From Isoetes taiwanensis (taxonomy: Eukaryota > Streptophyta > Lycopodiopsida > Isoetales > Isoetaceae): a DNA stretch of 64,000 nt. Location: NCBI GenBank assembly GCA_021234155.1, contig JAJEKV010000005.1, positions 20,382,089 to 20,446,088 of the forward strand, in the 5' to 3' direction. Below are positions 46,751 to 58,610 of this stretch, piece by piece (within the stretch, counting starts at the first letter, position 1; every line of letters starts with the position of its first letter). The translations under genes were made by a program, and so were the position numbers. Below the pieces are notes generated by a model. The model ran no database searches. It worked only from the letters and a program-made list of their open reading frames with translations, and was not told where the DNA came from.

Positions 46751-46910
46751 CCAACTTTGTCTTCAGCAATATATTCTCCACCTCCAACTTACTGACCCCA
46801 GCTATGTCATTCATAATCCTGCCTTCATATAAACCTTCTCTGTCCTCTCTTCACTATTCAAGCATACCAGTAATCTCACACAGGTCGTCTAAAACTAACC
46901 TATAATTTAC
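46751..46910 (-). pseudogene. Coiled-coil gene, 5' part of the split exon
   Basis: On the minus strand the frame reads REDREGLYEGRIMNDIAGVS and then a leucine-rich heptad segment up to the insertion point. It continues in the same frame on the other side of the retrotransposon at 22436. An upstream stop lies just before this block. It is on the same strand as the RPA1-like gene directly upstream. Confidence 0.5.
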
Positions 46911-47281
46911 CAGTCTTTTTCTCAAATACGTTATCATACACATCACTTCGTTGACAAATACCACCACTAAATTTACCAGTTGTCATGCCATCAATAGATT
47001 TATCACTTGTTAAACATCATTTCAGTGACAAATATTAGCAATAAGTTTCACGCGTACGTTTAATCATGGATACAGACTGGAATACTATCATCCAAATCAC
47101 TTCATATAAGTACCTCTCGCTATTACTAATTAACCAAAATTTACTGTGTACCATGGAAGCAGCTTCATAAAGAAAACACATAGAGTTTGAGAACAAAATC
47201 CCAAACACAAAGACAACTTCACAACAAAAAGTCAAAGTTTCTAATAGATGACATAATATCAATTTCAAATTAACTACTTAC

Positions 47282-48925
47282 TTAGATCGACCACAAAGAA
47301 AGTCGGGCAGCTTTTTTATGCAAACGATAACTATATCGTTGTCCACTGGAGATTCCAAACTGAACTGATTAAACTCTCCTCCCAATCTCATTTTAGACCT
47401 CTTTATTCCGTCTATGACAACCTCGTGATTCAAATTCCCCCAATCTATAGATGTGACTTCACAAACCACAACTCTGTGACTCTTGAATCCATTGTATTCT
47501 GTCTGAACTACGCTTAGTCGGAATATTTTGCTAATCCAAAGGTGCTCCATAAAGAGAGAATAATATTCTTGTTGATTATTCTCCTGCAATCGATAACCTG
47601 TTAATTTCTATCACAAAATCATTAGCAGAATCTCACCCCAATCTTATCTTACATTATCCCTGATTTTTGACATCTCATTTGCAGTCTGCCCTAAGATTTG
47701 TTGTCCTTCATTATTGAAGATAGTAACTACAATTTCTCATGTTGCATCTCCCAACGTTGCATGGAATATATACCTGATCATAACAATGACATCACACATC
47801 CATTCAAACCAATTGGTAAATCAGAGCTCTCTCACCTCTTTAATGGTTCAAGAGTCAGCCCCACATTTCTCACCACCAAAATTCTGATTCTCGCCACTTA
47901 CCTTCTTCTTGATCTTAGACATGCCTCATACCACATTGGCTGGTTTGGATCAATAAACGTTATGCACGCGCGAACATTGAAGTACTCAATCTTCACAAGA
48001 AGCAGCTTAGAATAAACGACTGCAAAAAGCAACGAATCAACATACCTCATACTAACAACCTACCTGCCCATCCCCAACAGAAGGTTGTAATATGTCTGAT
48101 ACAAATGCACAATCATGCAATGTACGTGCTGGCATCGTTGTACACTTTTGTCCCTCTTGCTCATACCTTTAGTGTGATTGAATTAGCATGCTACAATATT
48201 TAAAGGGAACTCACGTAACCCATACCATGTACGTAAAGGCGAAGGCGAAACATGTTTGGATTTAATTCCATCATTGTTTTATTTGTTGTTGACAAAGAGA
48301 CACCACAGAAAGACACTATCTAATCAGCAATTTAATTCAATCAATAGTATTAGTAGAACCTCGAAATTTGCTAGCTCGAACACGAGTCAAGATACTATTG
48401 GGATGTCACACAACATTTGCGGCGGCTTCTCTCCTTCATTCACGCCAAAGATCTCCCCATAGGCTCACATTTACACTTTTTCCATTTGAATATGTTTCCT
48501 TTGTTAGAAAATACCCGGTATTGCCGCTTTTGTATTCATAAAATACCTTTCATCAAGGAGGCTGATGGTACGCTTTTAAAACATCTTGCTTATCATATTT
48601 CCTCTGAACGGTTTAAACCACGTAGACCGAAAGCAAACGATTCCAATGACATCTCGCAAGCGGGAGAAATTATACAATGTATTCTATCTCAATACCATAA
48701 CAAACAAATCGAAAAGTATTTCATATACCAAAGACCACTTTCCCATCAAGGTACTTGTGCAATTCATCTACTTTTGCAAACTTCTGCTCCATTGAATTTC
48801 CCGCCTCCGCAGTCCCATCACTGGCAACTTCAATTATTGACTGTGCATCAAGCGTTATTGCACACACGAAGAGCTCAGCCACGAGAATTACCTAGCTGCT
48901 GCAAACACAACGAACACACTTCTTC
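47282..48925 (-). pseudogene. RPA1-like (replication protein A large subunit) gene, Helitron type
   Basis: RPA1 binds single-stranded DNA through OB folds; plant Helitrons often carry a copy beside Rep/helicase. On the minus strand the pieces are: about 48895-48755 (LFVCAITLDAQSIIEV), about 48660-48540 (DVIGIVC...KRTISLLDE) with KSVNVSLWGDLW near 48480, about 48013-47910 (VKIEYFNVRACITFIDPNQ then MWYEAC), about 47772-47653 (EIVVTIFNNEGQQILGQTAN then EMSKIRDN, ending at a GTAAGAT donor), and exon 47583-47282 (YYSLFMEHLW, FRLSVVQTEYNG, RVVVCEVTSIDW) with TTGCAG before and GTAAGTAG after. These fit DNA-binding domains B and C of RPA1. A TGA replaces the Gly of the DATGE block and another stop lies in the B domain, so it is broken. 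Confidence 0.75.
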
Positions 48926-49050
48926 AGAACACAATTAAAGTTATCAAAACTCCATCACAAATAATGGCGAAAAAAAATTACCAACTATTCAAGCAATTCT
49001 CTAAAAACAACATTCCTAGTCGTTACAGATGCCAATTCCTCGTTCTGTAG
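48926..49050. other. Short spacer between RPA1-like and Rep/helicase genes
   Basis: No feature stands out. Both neighbours are on the minus strand. Confidence 0.4.
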
Positions 49051-52000
49051 GATCAACGCATCTTTTCTAGTTTGTATTCTTGTCAATGCCGTGTACAATT
49101 GCCCATGAGCAAACACATTCGTTTGCAAATCCAGGACTATTTTATCTAATGTTAGGCCAAGACAACTGTGGAATGTCGTTGAGTATGCCGCTTTGAGCGC
49201 GTACTACGCCTATGTATCGTAAAGAGGGCAAATGTCTTTGGGTGATGAAAGAAATCTGCCCGACAAATCGCATGTATATTTTCTGAGCTCGTGTCCTCAT
49301 GTCCAAGAAGCCGGACAGTCACAAATCTGTTGTGCATTTCGTGTATAACAACTCTAGCATTCTTCACAAGCCCTTTAATCGCATCCAACAATCTCATAAT
49401 TTGACACACGGCTCTACTTTAAGACAAAAGCGTGTGTTTGGGCAAAGTTTGGGTGATCATAACTATGAAGAAACTCATTTTCAGCAAGAGCTTGTGTGAA
49501 TTACGGTCACTTTCACTTATGGAATCCCGAGAATAATATCTCTTTTCCGGACACGCATACGATCAAGAATAGACATGTTAAACTCATCCACATGCACATT
49601 TAATGGAGATAAAAAAATGCTCTTCTTTCACACAAAGTTGGTCTACAAACAATATCTGCCGGGTATAAGAATTCCCATGCCTCTTCCATAGATGTTGTTG
49701 TGGAAAACAAATCAAATGTCACAACATCTGATTGCCAATTCTTACCTATGAACGACACTAGTGTTATTAACTCTGGGTCCGCAGCATTTCTAACTGATAC
49801 ATCTAACTTGTGAATAATAAATGCTCTCCAAATCTCAGATGATTTAATAGAAGCAGCCTCATCACAGCACTTCTCCCTCGCGACTGGTACTATGGGCTTA
49901 TCGCCTAAAGTCGCCAAGACCACAAAACATTTTCCTCCAAATGGAACATCATTTCTACACAATTCTCAGAGAATCACACTTGTCGATTCAATCGCAGCTC
50001 TATTTGCCATCGCAAATTCATCCCAAACGATTAAATGACATTCAATCAGCAAGCTCGCTTTCTCGGGCGGGCCTCAATAGTCGAAAGTGTACAAAGAACA
50101 CTATTCTCGCCATGTGAATTTGAAATAATGAGTGCGCAGCTTTCCCTCCCCGGTATAACAGCCAGCCAATGCGCTTGTTGCCGCGTGGGCAAAACAATCA
50201 AACTGGGACCCTCGATTAACAAACATATAGCATTGAGTAGGAAAGTCTTACTTGTACCAAATTTTCCCATCAATAAACACAGTCTTTTATCCCCGCCCAT
50301 GCACCATCTTCCTCAACATAATTATATATTTGTCCTTGATTCACGCTCATCTTATCACGCATCTTTTTTTACTCTTCTATGTAAGATCTATGGTGAGGAA
50401 ACTTTGGCAAATCTTGCAACACTAGTCAGGACCTAATGTGGATTTCAGGCAGCCCAAAACCAAAGAACACTAGAGCCATGTTGCACAAGCACATTTTCAA
50501 TGCACAAAAGAGCTTGTTTCTCTCAAGCAAAGTGCCCGCCTCACAAATATCATAGAAGTCCTTTATCAGCTCATCATGAAAATTCGACCACAACTCACTT
50601 GCTCTGGAAGCCATCAAGGATAAGCAATGCAAAAGGAAACGCAATCGTGGACGGCGCTTGCAACGCCAACATTGCCTCTTTGCATTGTCACAACCGCTCG
50701 ATCTATCATGCAATAAACCCATAACAGGTTACCACTTCTTGATAGGTATCATAGGTAGTCCCATTATACTTCTTTAACTCTTCCCAACACCTCATTTGAG
50801 TATCAAAGACAGAATCGTCGCAAAATAGAATAGCTCCCCTCATTGGCATCACCAACCCTTATTCTACAAATAAGGGTTTGCTTTACTTCTCTTCCTAACT
50901 ATGTTCCTAGGAAGCTGCGGCCTAGCTAGTTCAAGGTGATCACCATCAGTATATGTTCTATTTGTACAGGATACAAAGCTGTACTGGTTATAGTACTGAA
51001 GATAGGTTAGCTCCGAGAATTCCATAGCAGGAGGCCTCAAGAAATAACGATCAAACAACGGCCAAGGGCCTCCTATATGATCTACTCGTTCTTTGTTGAC
51101 GATGAAGTGGAAGACACTTAACACCAGGATATACTTTTCTCGTGACATGAAACTTTAGTATTCGCCATCCATCACTTCGATCGGCGATAGATACCTTGCA
51201 CTTTGGTAATCACGTATCTCATCATCAAATTGTCGTTCACGATCAATTCGATACTCCAAAACCTTTATAAATATAGATGTATAGATACATGAAGATATGA
51301 ACAGTCGAAGCAACATCAACATTGATATGACAATCAAACCGCTTTTAACAGAAAGGTGAGTATGACACAACATATCTATCTTCAACTTTCCTTCTTCGAC
51401 ATCTTGCATTACAACCCTTCGAGTCCAAATGTGTTCTTGTAGTCAAGTCTCGAGGATAATGCCAATAGCATGCCCCATCCTTAGAGCATCGTTCGTGAGT
51501 GATTGTGCACCATATATTTTCGCACCATTTGAGCAAGCACCTCATCATTTTTGGAATCTCAAATGATATTAGCAAGTCAATAACCTCAAATGGAATCTCA
51601 TGTTCTGTTTTTAGTACAATATGGCCAAGAGTCTCCACGTTTTGGAATTCTATAACATGGATCATATACATAAGCGACCAACATAAGAACGCAAGAAATT
51701 CTTCAAAGATTGGAAACGAGCATGGAATGATCTCGACAATAATAATTGGCACATCTGGCAGCCGCTTTGTCCAACGCCAAGCAACAACGCCTTTGATCTC
51801 GCCAATCCGGATTCGTAGTCATTGTAATAAACAGGCTAGGAGGCCCCTTCACTCTTGCAAGAGCTAACGATCCGCAATCTGGACCGAGCACCACCGCCTA
51901 GAACCAATAAAAGACGAAGGGAGCGGCATCGCGGACATAACCGCCCACCCTCGGTTATCAATAAAATCATCATCCTCCTCAACATTTGAATCGTCAACTA

Positions 52001-52760
52001 TAGACCTCGACCTTTCATATCCATTAGTTGCCAAGAAATTCAGCCTTTCTTCTTCTAACCCTAGAATACATATCCACAAGGTATTCACAAGTCGACGCCC
52101 TAATCGGAAGAAACCGCACCTCATGAACCAAACATGACCTATACCAATCCACTGCGACATCTGCTGGTCATTATCGTGGAACCATCCCTACGGCCCCAGC
52201 CTTAGAAATATAAGCGGGTATTGCAAGTGTTCATATTGCCGATCCAAGATATTCATAAAAATCGGTCGCTGATCTTGGTGAAGCCAAAACCACTATTCTT
52301 GGATTAATTGTGACCGAAGTTATTTGCATGCACTATGGCAAAGAACTTCATCACTCGCAGAATCGCCCATTCAATGTCAAGAACACGGACTCCAACCGCA
52401 TTTGCTTCACTCGCCTTATCATATGACAAAGAAGGGATTAATCAGCCTCTAGAGTCGCTGCTATTCACGTCACCCATGCAAACGGCAATAACTTCCTTCC
52501 GCAACCCGCTCTCTCACTATTGTCATGAATATACCAATGCAATGACCGCCGTGGTTTTGACGTAGGATGTATTTTATGGTATGTCCTACCCATCAAAGCA
52601 ACCGAGGATGGCATCCCTAACTGCATAAACTCTCCAATCGGCAACACCAAGCCCAAGAAGGCAAACGATGGTTTAATGCACGACTCTTCGCTAAATCCGC
52701 TTCCTCATAAACATCCGACAACGAACTAGGCAATTCGTAGCTTTGGTAAGATACGCTCGT
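49050..52760 (-). pseudogene. Helitron RepHel gene (Rep nuclease plus PIF1-like helicase)
   Basis: Read from 52760 downwards. N-terminal Helitron-like domain: GMPSSVALMGRTYHKI and SLHWYIHDNSER (52656-52465), GRRLVNTLWI and EEERLNFLATNGY (about 52100-52000). Rep: HVIEFQ...GHIVL and ITHERCSKDGACYWHYPRDL then RYVVSYSPFC (51752-51345), RQFDDEIRDYQSARYLSP (51409-51155), LTYLQYYNQYSF (51148-50864). Helicase: ELWSNFHDELIKDFYD (50722-50426), a Walker A-like GKFGTSKTF with LLNAICLL (50300-50046), DVPFGGKCFVVL and AASIKSSEIW (49962-49600), and the C-terminal core GLVKNARVVIHEMHNRFV (49409-49152). The HUH site reads TLGH where HAH is usual, and the Walker A lacks its last Gly. Stops and frame changes occur between blocks. 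In Helitrons this protein nicks and unwinds DNA for rolling-circle transposition. Confidence 0.85.
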
Positions 52761-53219
52761 CCGCGATTGACAGGTAAATGTAAGGTTTGACTCTCACCAG
52801 TAATAATAATGCGACAATGCACACAAAATCTGTTCCACATGAATTCACTAGCAGATGGAATAGGACGAAGCTTGCATCTTTAGTATATGCCGCTGCCAAT
52901 GTATAACCGCCATGCTCGCCCACAGTCACCACTTTTGGAGCACTCTCCACATCTCTTGGCATCTCGCTGCCCACTCACACCCTCCTCCTCCTCGTTATGC
53001 CTCCCACCCAATCCCCCACCCGTAACCACCCCAACCCCTTCTCCATTTGCCTCAACTCATCTCTCCTCTCCCGAGACAATCAAGCAAGACGCCATCTCCA
53101 CCCTAGACTCATTTCACCTCCAATCTTCTAAGCTCATCACAGAGTATGTCCGACTTGGATCAATCTCTACTCTAGGCCTTGGCATTGCAACCTCGGACTC
53201 AGTCCTTTGGAACACGATA

Positions 53220-53530
53220 CACACAAAAAAATATTCAAGCTACTACCGCTACCCAAATCCTAGAATACTTAATACACCAAATAGACTCACCAACACAACC
53301 TTACTTATCACAATGCAAAATACCATAACCTTACCCGCATAACGTGATGACAGCCATCCAGCCACCCTCCCACGATGGCACGCTCCCAAATCCACTCCAC
53401 GAAACCCTCCAAGCCCTCCCCTCGCACATACAAAGTAACATCAACGAAAAACAAACTACTCAACATATAAATAGTCCCCGTAAATTTAAGGCGTCACAAA
53501 TTTAAGTAAATTTCAAGAAGTGCATAATTT
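53220..53530. repeat. Repeat shared with 55240-55510
   Basis: Words in common, in order, are CTACC(G/T)CTACCCAAATCCTAG, ACACCAAA...AACTCACCA, CAACATCAA...AACAAAC, CTCAA(C/T)ATATAAATA and CCCCTTAAATTTAA-like. The copies lie about 2 kb apart in direct orientation. The plus-strand Pro/Ser/Thr-rich frame at 52887-53342 overlaps the start and is not supported as a gene. Confidence 0.6.
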
Positions 53531-54376
53531 TATCTACTTCAAGAACCATTGCACATACGAACCGTTAGTTTTTATACCAAAATCTACATGATCTCATCAA
53601 GTAGCTACAAAACTATGACCAGGCATTGAGATTTGCTCCTTTACAATGATAGAAGGCCCATGTTTTTGCAAAAGCAAGGTCTCCAAAACAGAATCGAGTC
53701 TATATTCATCACTCATACACTTTCGGATCTTAATCCCATCTCACATCTTTTGCCCAATTACAAATCGCTAGTCAACTACACCGCTTCTTAGTCCGTTGCT
53801 TTCATCTTTCAACTTAAAAAATCAAGCAGAAATATCTATTCTCGCCACTCTTAAACTCAACCGTAGTCTCAGCATGGATTTGTAACTTTGAAATGGACAC
53901 GTTGCCCATCGTGAAGACTGAAAGGTATTGTAAGCCACACTTTCAGATCTTAATCCCATCTCACATCTTTTATCTACTTCAAGAACCATTGCACATACGA
54001 ACCGTTAGTTTTTATACGAGAATCTACATGATCTCATCAAGTAGCTACAAAACTATGACCAGGCATTGAGATTTGCTCCTTTACAATGATAGAAGGCCCA
54101 TGTTTTTGCAAAGCAAGGTCTCCAAATAGAAGTGGAGTCTATATTCATCACTAATACACTTTCAGATCTTAATCCCATCTCACATCTTTGCCCAATTACA
54201 AATCTGCTAGTCAACTACACCGCTTTTTAGTCCGTTGCTTTCATCTTTCAACTTAAAAAATCAAGCAGAAATATCTATTCTGGCCACTCTTAAACTCGAC
54301 CGTGGTCTCAGCATGGATTTGTAACTTTGAAATGGACACGTTGCCCATCGTGAAGACTGAAAGGTATTGTAAGCCA
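53531..54376. repeat. Two-copy direct repeat of about 407 bp
   Basis: Segments 53531-53937 and 53971-54376 are nearly identical. Both begin TATCTACTTCAAGAACC and end AAGGTATTGTAAGCCA. They are separated by 33 bp that repeat an internal part (TTTCAGATCTTAATCCCATC). This is a tandem duplication with a 440-bp period. Confidence 0.9.
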
Positions 54377-54819
54377 AATTTGCATACCATCTGCACCTAT
54401 ACTCATTTCGCCTCAATCTTCTAAGCTCATCAATAAAGTATATCTAACTTGCGGATAGCAAGGCAAGCCCAATCTGCAGGCCTCCAGACAGACAAAAATA
54501 CTTCCTTCACAATGTTCACCAAGATATGTCAAGGAGAGTGTCTCGTGACTATCACAGTACCTAAAAAAATGCAAAGAGAGCCAGACGCTTTCTCAGATTC
54601 TTTGTGTCTGCAGCCTTTGTGTATTTTGACTCGCTGAATGAGAATCCTTCAACCAGCCAACAATCCAAAAATGTACACTCCTATTCTCGCCTTTGCGAAG
54701 TCGAGAAATTCCTCGACCGCAAGTCCCGAAAAGAAGGCCCGTAGACTTTCTTGATTGTTGGCAAGTTCGAGGCATTCTCGACTTCGCCACCGAGAAAGTT
54801 CAAATGACTACACCGCAGA

Positions 54820-56320
54820 CTCGTTCTCAAATTCCTCTTTCTTTTCCCCTTTCTTATGAAAATGTGATAGAACAGCACCAACACATAGTATATGCCACCC
54901 ATATATCCAACACATCTGCCTACACTAATTCTTCACAGGAAACACTATGCACTCGAAGTAGAACATAGCATAAACTCTCATATAATCCTTCGAATCTAGT
55001 AAGTACATCATCTCAATACTCCTTAATTGAATTTTGTTGATTATCAACTGCATGTCCACAATTTCAATGCAATCTTACGAACAACTTTCTTTCTCTTTAG
55101 CATTCACAAATTTAACTAACTTCCAAGCTTCCTACAATGTCATCTACCCCACTAGTCTATATTTCTATGCCAGTTATCACAAAAGAGCCCAACAAACCCC
55201 TGCAACACTAAAACACACACCCATTTAAGAAGCCACAACCTACTACCTACTACAAATATCCAACCTACTACCTGCTACCCAAATCCTAGAATGTTTAACA
55301 CACCAAAGAAACTCACCAGACAACCTTCCACCGCCGCCACGCCTCCAATACCACTCACTTAAACCTTATTCTCAATCCGCACCACCGCACATACAAAGCA
55401 ACACCAACATCAAACAAACAAACCGCTCAATATATAAATAATCCCCTTAAATTTAAGCCCTCACAATTTTATAACTAAGTTTCAAACTTTCACTACTTCC
55501 AAATATACAAAGATATTAAACAGAGAACTTGAAGATCATTACTCCTTTGTAATCTGCATAAACTCTCATATAATCCTTCAATCCGGTAACTAGATCAATT
55601 CTATAATTAAGTTTCAAACTTTCACTACTTCCAAATATACGAGAATATTAAAACAGACAACTTGACAACCATATGAAAGAAATCCCTAACCAATATGGGA
55701 AGTTTCACGATTACTCAATCGGACTCGTAAAGGAAGTACTTACAAACACACCGTATTCACTTCGCACAATTCCCTCTTTTTCTTCCCATTTCATATGAAA
55801 ATGTGATACAACAAAGACCAACATATTTTTTTGGCATCATAGTATATGCCACCCATATATCCAACACATCCGGCTACACTAATTCTTCCCAGAAACACTA
55901 TGCACTTTCCCGAATTAGAAGATAGCATGTGCTTGAAGATCATTACTCCTTTGTAATCTGCATAAACTCTCATATAATCCTTCGAATCTAGTAAGTAGAT
56001 CATCTCAATACTCCTTAATTGAATTTTGTTGATCATCAGCTGCATGTCCACAATTTCAATGCAATCTTACCAACAACTTTCTTACTCTTTAGCATTCACA
56101 AATTTAACTAACTTTCAAGCTTCCTACAATGTCTACCCCACTAGTCTATATTTCTATGCCATGCTACTGCTAATTTCATCCTGAACTCCAACAAACTTCA
56201 ATTCAAGTCACAAACCTTCAATTGCCAAAATGCGAAGACCTTCAATCACCACAACAGAGTTATCACAAAAGAGCCCAACAAAACCCTGGAACACTAAAAC
56301 ACACACCCATTTAAGAAGCC
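54820..56320. repeat. Nested direct duplications of about 950 bp period
   Basis: The segment 54826-55230 recurs at 55770-56310. Both contain TATGAAAATGTGATA, TAGTATATGCCACCCATATA, CTCATATAATCCTTCGAATC, CCACAATTTCAATGCAATCT and CCCCACTAGTCTATATTTCT. A shorter word block (AAACTTTCACTACTTCCAAA) also repeats at 55485 and 55615. No coding frame is supported. Confidence 0.8.
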
Positions 56321-56870
56321 ACAGCCTTGCTTACCTCATTCCCCTTCCACCCACGTGCACAGCCACATTTAACACTGTCTGCTCCGACCACCATAACTAA
56401 AACCTGGAGATCACAATCTAGGAACACAGAGTGCTCAGAATACTGAGGAGGAACAATGCACAGCAAGTACCACGAAACTTTCACTCCTCGTTCCTTGTCC
56501 CCTAACCTCGAACTTCATCTTCAACGATCGAGATGAAAAGCCCCAAATTGACATCCAATCTCAACGGCCAATATCAAAACCCCTCTTTGGGTCCACTGCT
56601 CAAACACCCCATACATCCCCCTTTCCGTAACCAACCGCCAAGATTTACTTCAATGTTTTCATCCAACGGTTCAAGTAAACTATGGCCTATGCCCCCATAC
56701 ACCTGCAACACATGATGCATACATAAATCCCCCATGACCTGTCATCATCTGGACCATTGGCTCTTAACCAGACGACGGGGATTCAAGAGGGTCCATGGGG
56801 TATGCATGCACATTGGGTTGTGCATGAGGGGGCATAACAAACCCCCCGCATGCGATATAACTATATTAAT
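56321..56870. other. Unassigned stretch
   Basis: No gene or strong repeat is seen. A short plus-strand frame (56533-56715) is Pro/Ser-rich and has no domain. Confidence 0.35.
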
Positions 56871-56874
56871 ATTA

Positions 56875-57180
56875 GGATAAGACTAGGTGTCTTATTTTAC
56901 GGCGGGGGAAATTCCCCTGAATAAAATGTGAGACTCCATTTATAATCCAGACCTATTTCGAACCAAAATAAGACATGTATTATTTTCATAGTGGAAAAGT
57001 GATTTTCTTTTAGGACAATAGGTGGCCAAATATCATTTGATAAAATATGTGACTTTTAAAAATACGAATACAGTGGAAAAGGCGCCTAAGCTCAAAGGTG
57101 GGGGCCTCTCCTTCGTTGTCGCATTGGGAAGGTTTCGAGGTTGGAGGTACCCAAAATTATTTTGCATGTGGCCGCCGTGA
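56875..57180 (+). repeat. Dispersed repeat family D, copy 1
   Basis: The unit reads ATAAGACTAGGTGTCTTATT, TTACGGCGGGGGAAATTCCC, AGACTCCATTTATAATCCAG, ATAAGACATGTATTATTTTC, ATAGTGGAAAAGTGATTTTC, TTTTAGGACAATAGGTGGCC, and ends GGCGCCTAAGCTCAAAGGTG and a GGAGG...TGCATGTGGCC block. Related copies lie at 59566-59650 (start only), 59825-60035 and 60036-60290. No coding content. Confidence 0.8.
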
Positions 57181-57505
57181 TATAGATAAGAGTGTGCTTA
57201 GGCGTGATACAGGTTCCCTTTGATTGATCTCCCTTGATTAGCTGGCTTTGGGTTGATCAAAAGCAGTTTACATCAATTACATGGGTTTTTGAGGTTGTAA
57301 GGATGAAACAAAATCGTAACATGTTTGTGTTAATGTATTTTGCAAAGAGCTCTGCTTATTATGTTTATAGTATAATACATTCTAGCTTAATAGTTTGTTT
57401 TATCAAAATGGTTTAACCTATGATTATAAGCAGGCTTGTGCTTGTTATAGTGGTTAATAGCTTATTTAAAATACTAGGTCTTATTTGGTGTAGACTATTA
57501 ACAAG

Positions 57506-57507
<2 letters not shown>

Positions 57508-57598
<91 letters not shown>
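57508..57598. repeat. GATA microsatellite, about 22 units
   Basis: An uninterrupted GATA run. Unlike the other two tracts it is not followed by the 277-bp repeat. Confidence 0.97.
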
Positions 57599-58200
57599 TG
57601 GCATCTAGTCTTTATAAGTCTAATCTTGACCAAGACCCCGAGAAATCAATAGGCGAAACCTTGTCTAAGACCTATGTCTTTTTGCCCTAGTCTCCTAGGT
57701 AGCCAAGATTAACAAACAAATGTCTAGATTTCTGGAATATCAGAAAATGTATTGAATGCTTTTAAGCCAAGAGATCTACTCCTTATTACAATAATACACG
57801 TATTCAAGACAATAGCAAATCTTCTGATGCATGTATAGATCTTTTCCTTTCTTTTGTATCAAAAGCAAACGCTGAGATTGTATTTACCTTGAAAGCTTAA
57901 TAACCAGAAGACATACAATAATATCATGTATAGACGTCACTACACCTGGTTACTTAGCATTTATTCAACAAAAAAACTTCATTCTGTCCATCAAATTTGA
58001 CCCGGGGAAGAGCCTCTTACCCGCCCATCGCCCACAAGAAAAAATGAGTTAGAAAACCAATTTATCTATGTGGGAAGGCAGGTGTCATAGGCCACCCTTC
58101 AGTTGCTATCCCGTTCCTAGAAAAATCTGACAATAACTTAAATTCATGCATAAAGATCAAAGCACAACTTTTAGTCTAAGTATAATCTCATGCTAAGATT
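57599..58200. other. Unassigned stretch
   Basis: Nothing supported in either strand. Confidence 0.35.
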
Positions 58201-58610
58201 AAACCTGCTGCTCAGTTGGATGTTCTCAACCTGACACACTTGTAAAATACCTTAGGATTTTCGGGAGTGACACAAGTATTAGGAAGCACAGCTATGCCAT
58301 TTCGTTCCTCACTTGTATCAGCCTCTGCACCAATCTTCAAGCATTTTGCCAGGAGCTTGGCAGCATTACTTGCCTTTTGGATTCTCGGGCTTTGCTTGGC
58401 AGGACCCCCAATTTTGCTTCAGATTATTGTTCTTAGATCCCTTTGGTATGCCCATCTTGCCTCTTGGAGATCTGAGATAGAACCTAAAGCAGTGTTTTGC
58501 AAGAGACAGCCTCGGCATGGACATTGGAGGCCTGACCCGGAACTTCGCTTTTTAAATTCCCCTTGCTTTGTCTCTGCTCAGATCAAGAACCAGCACGGCA
58601 AGGCGGGAAT
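58195..58610 (-). pseudogene. Coding-like fragment, unknown function
   Basis: On the minus strand two frames carry protein-like sequence: PKGSKNNNLKQNWGSCQAKP with a basic segment before it, and after a frame change KASNAAKLLAKCLKIGAEAD, TSEERNGIAVLPNT and CVTPENPKVFYKC. The opposite-strand frame (58267-58647) looks like a shadow. The piece is probably a gene fragment with a one- or two-base shift. I do not recognise the family. Confidence 0.35.

Larger units (their letters stand above)
35566..47003. repeat. Tandem duplication, unit 2 (about 11.4 kb)
   Basis: Second copy of unit 1. It contains chromodomain to PBS in the same order and orientation, then LTR3 and the flank piece, after which the sequence continues uniquely (CACTTGTTAAACATC). 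It lacks a polypurine tract, so by itself it is not a standard element. Confidence 0.85.

Noticed and set aside
52887-53342. Plus-strand 151-residue Pro/Ser/Thr-rich frame
   Set aside because: It overlaps direct repeats shared with 55.2 kb, is of low complexity and lacks any domain.
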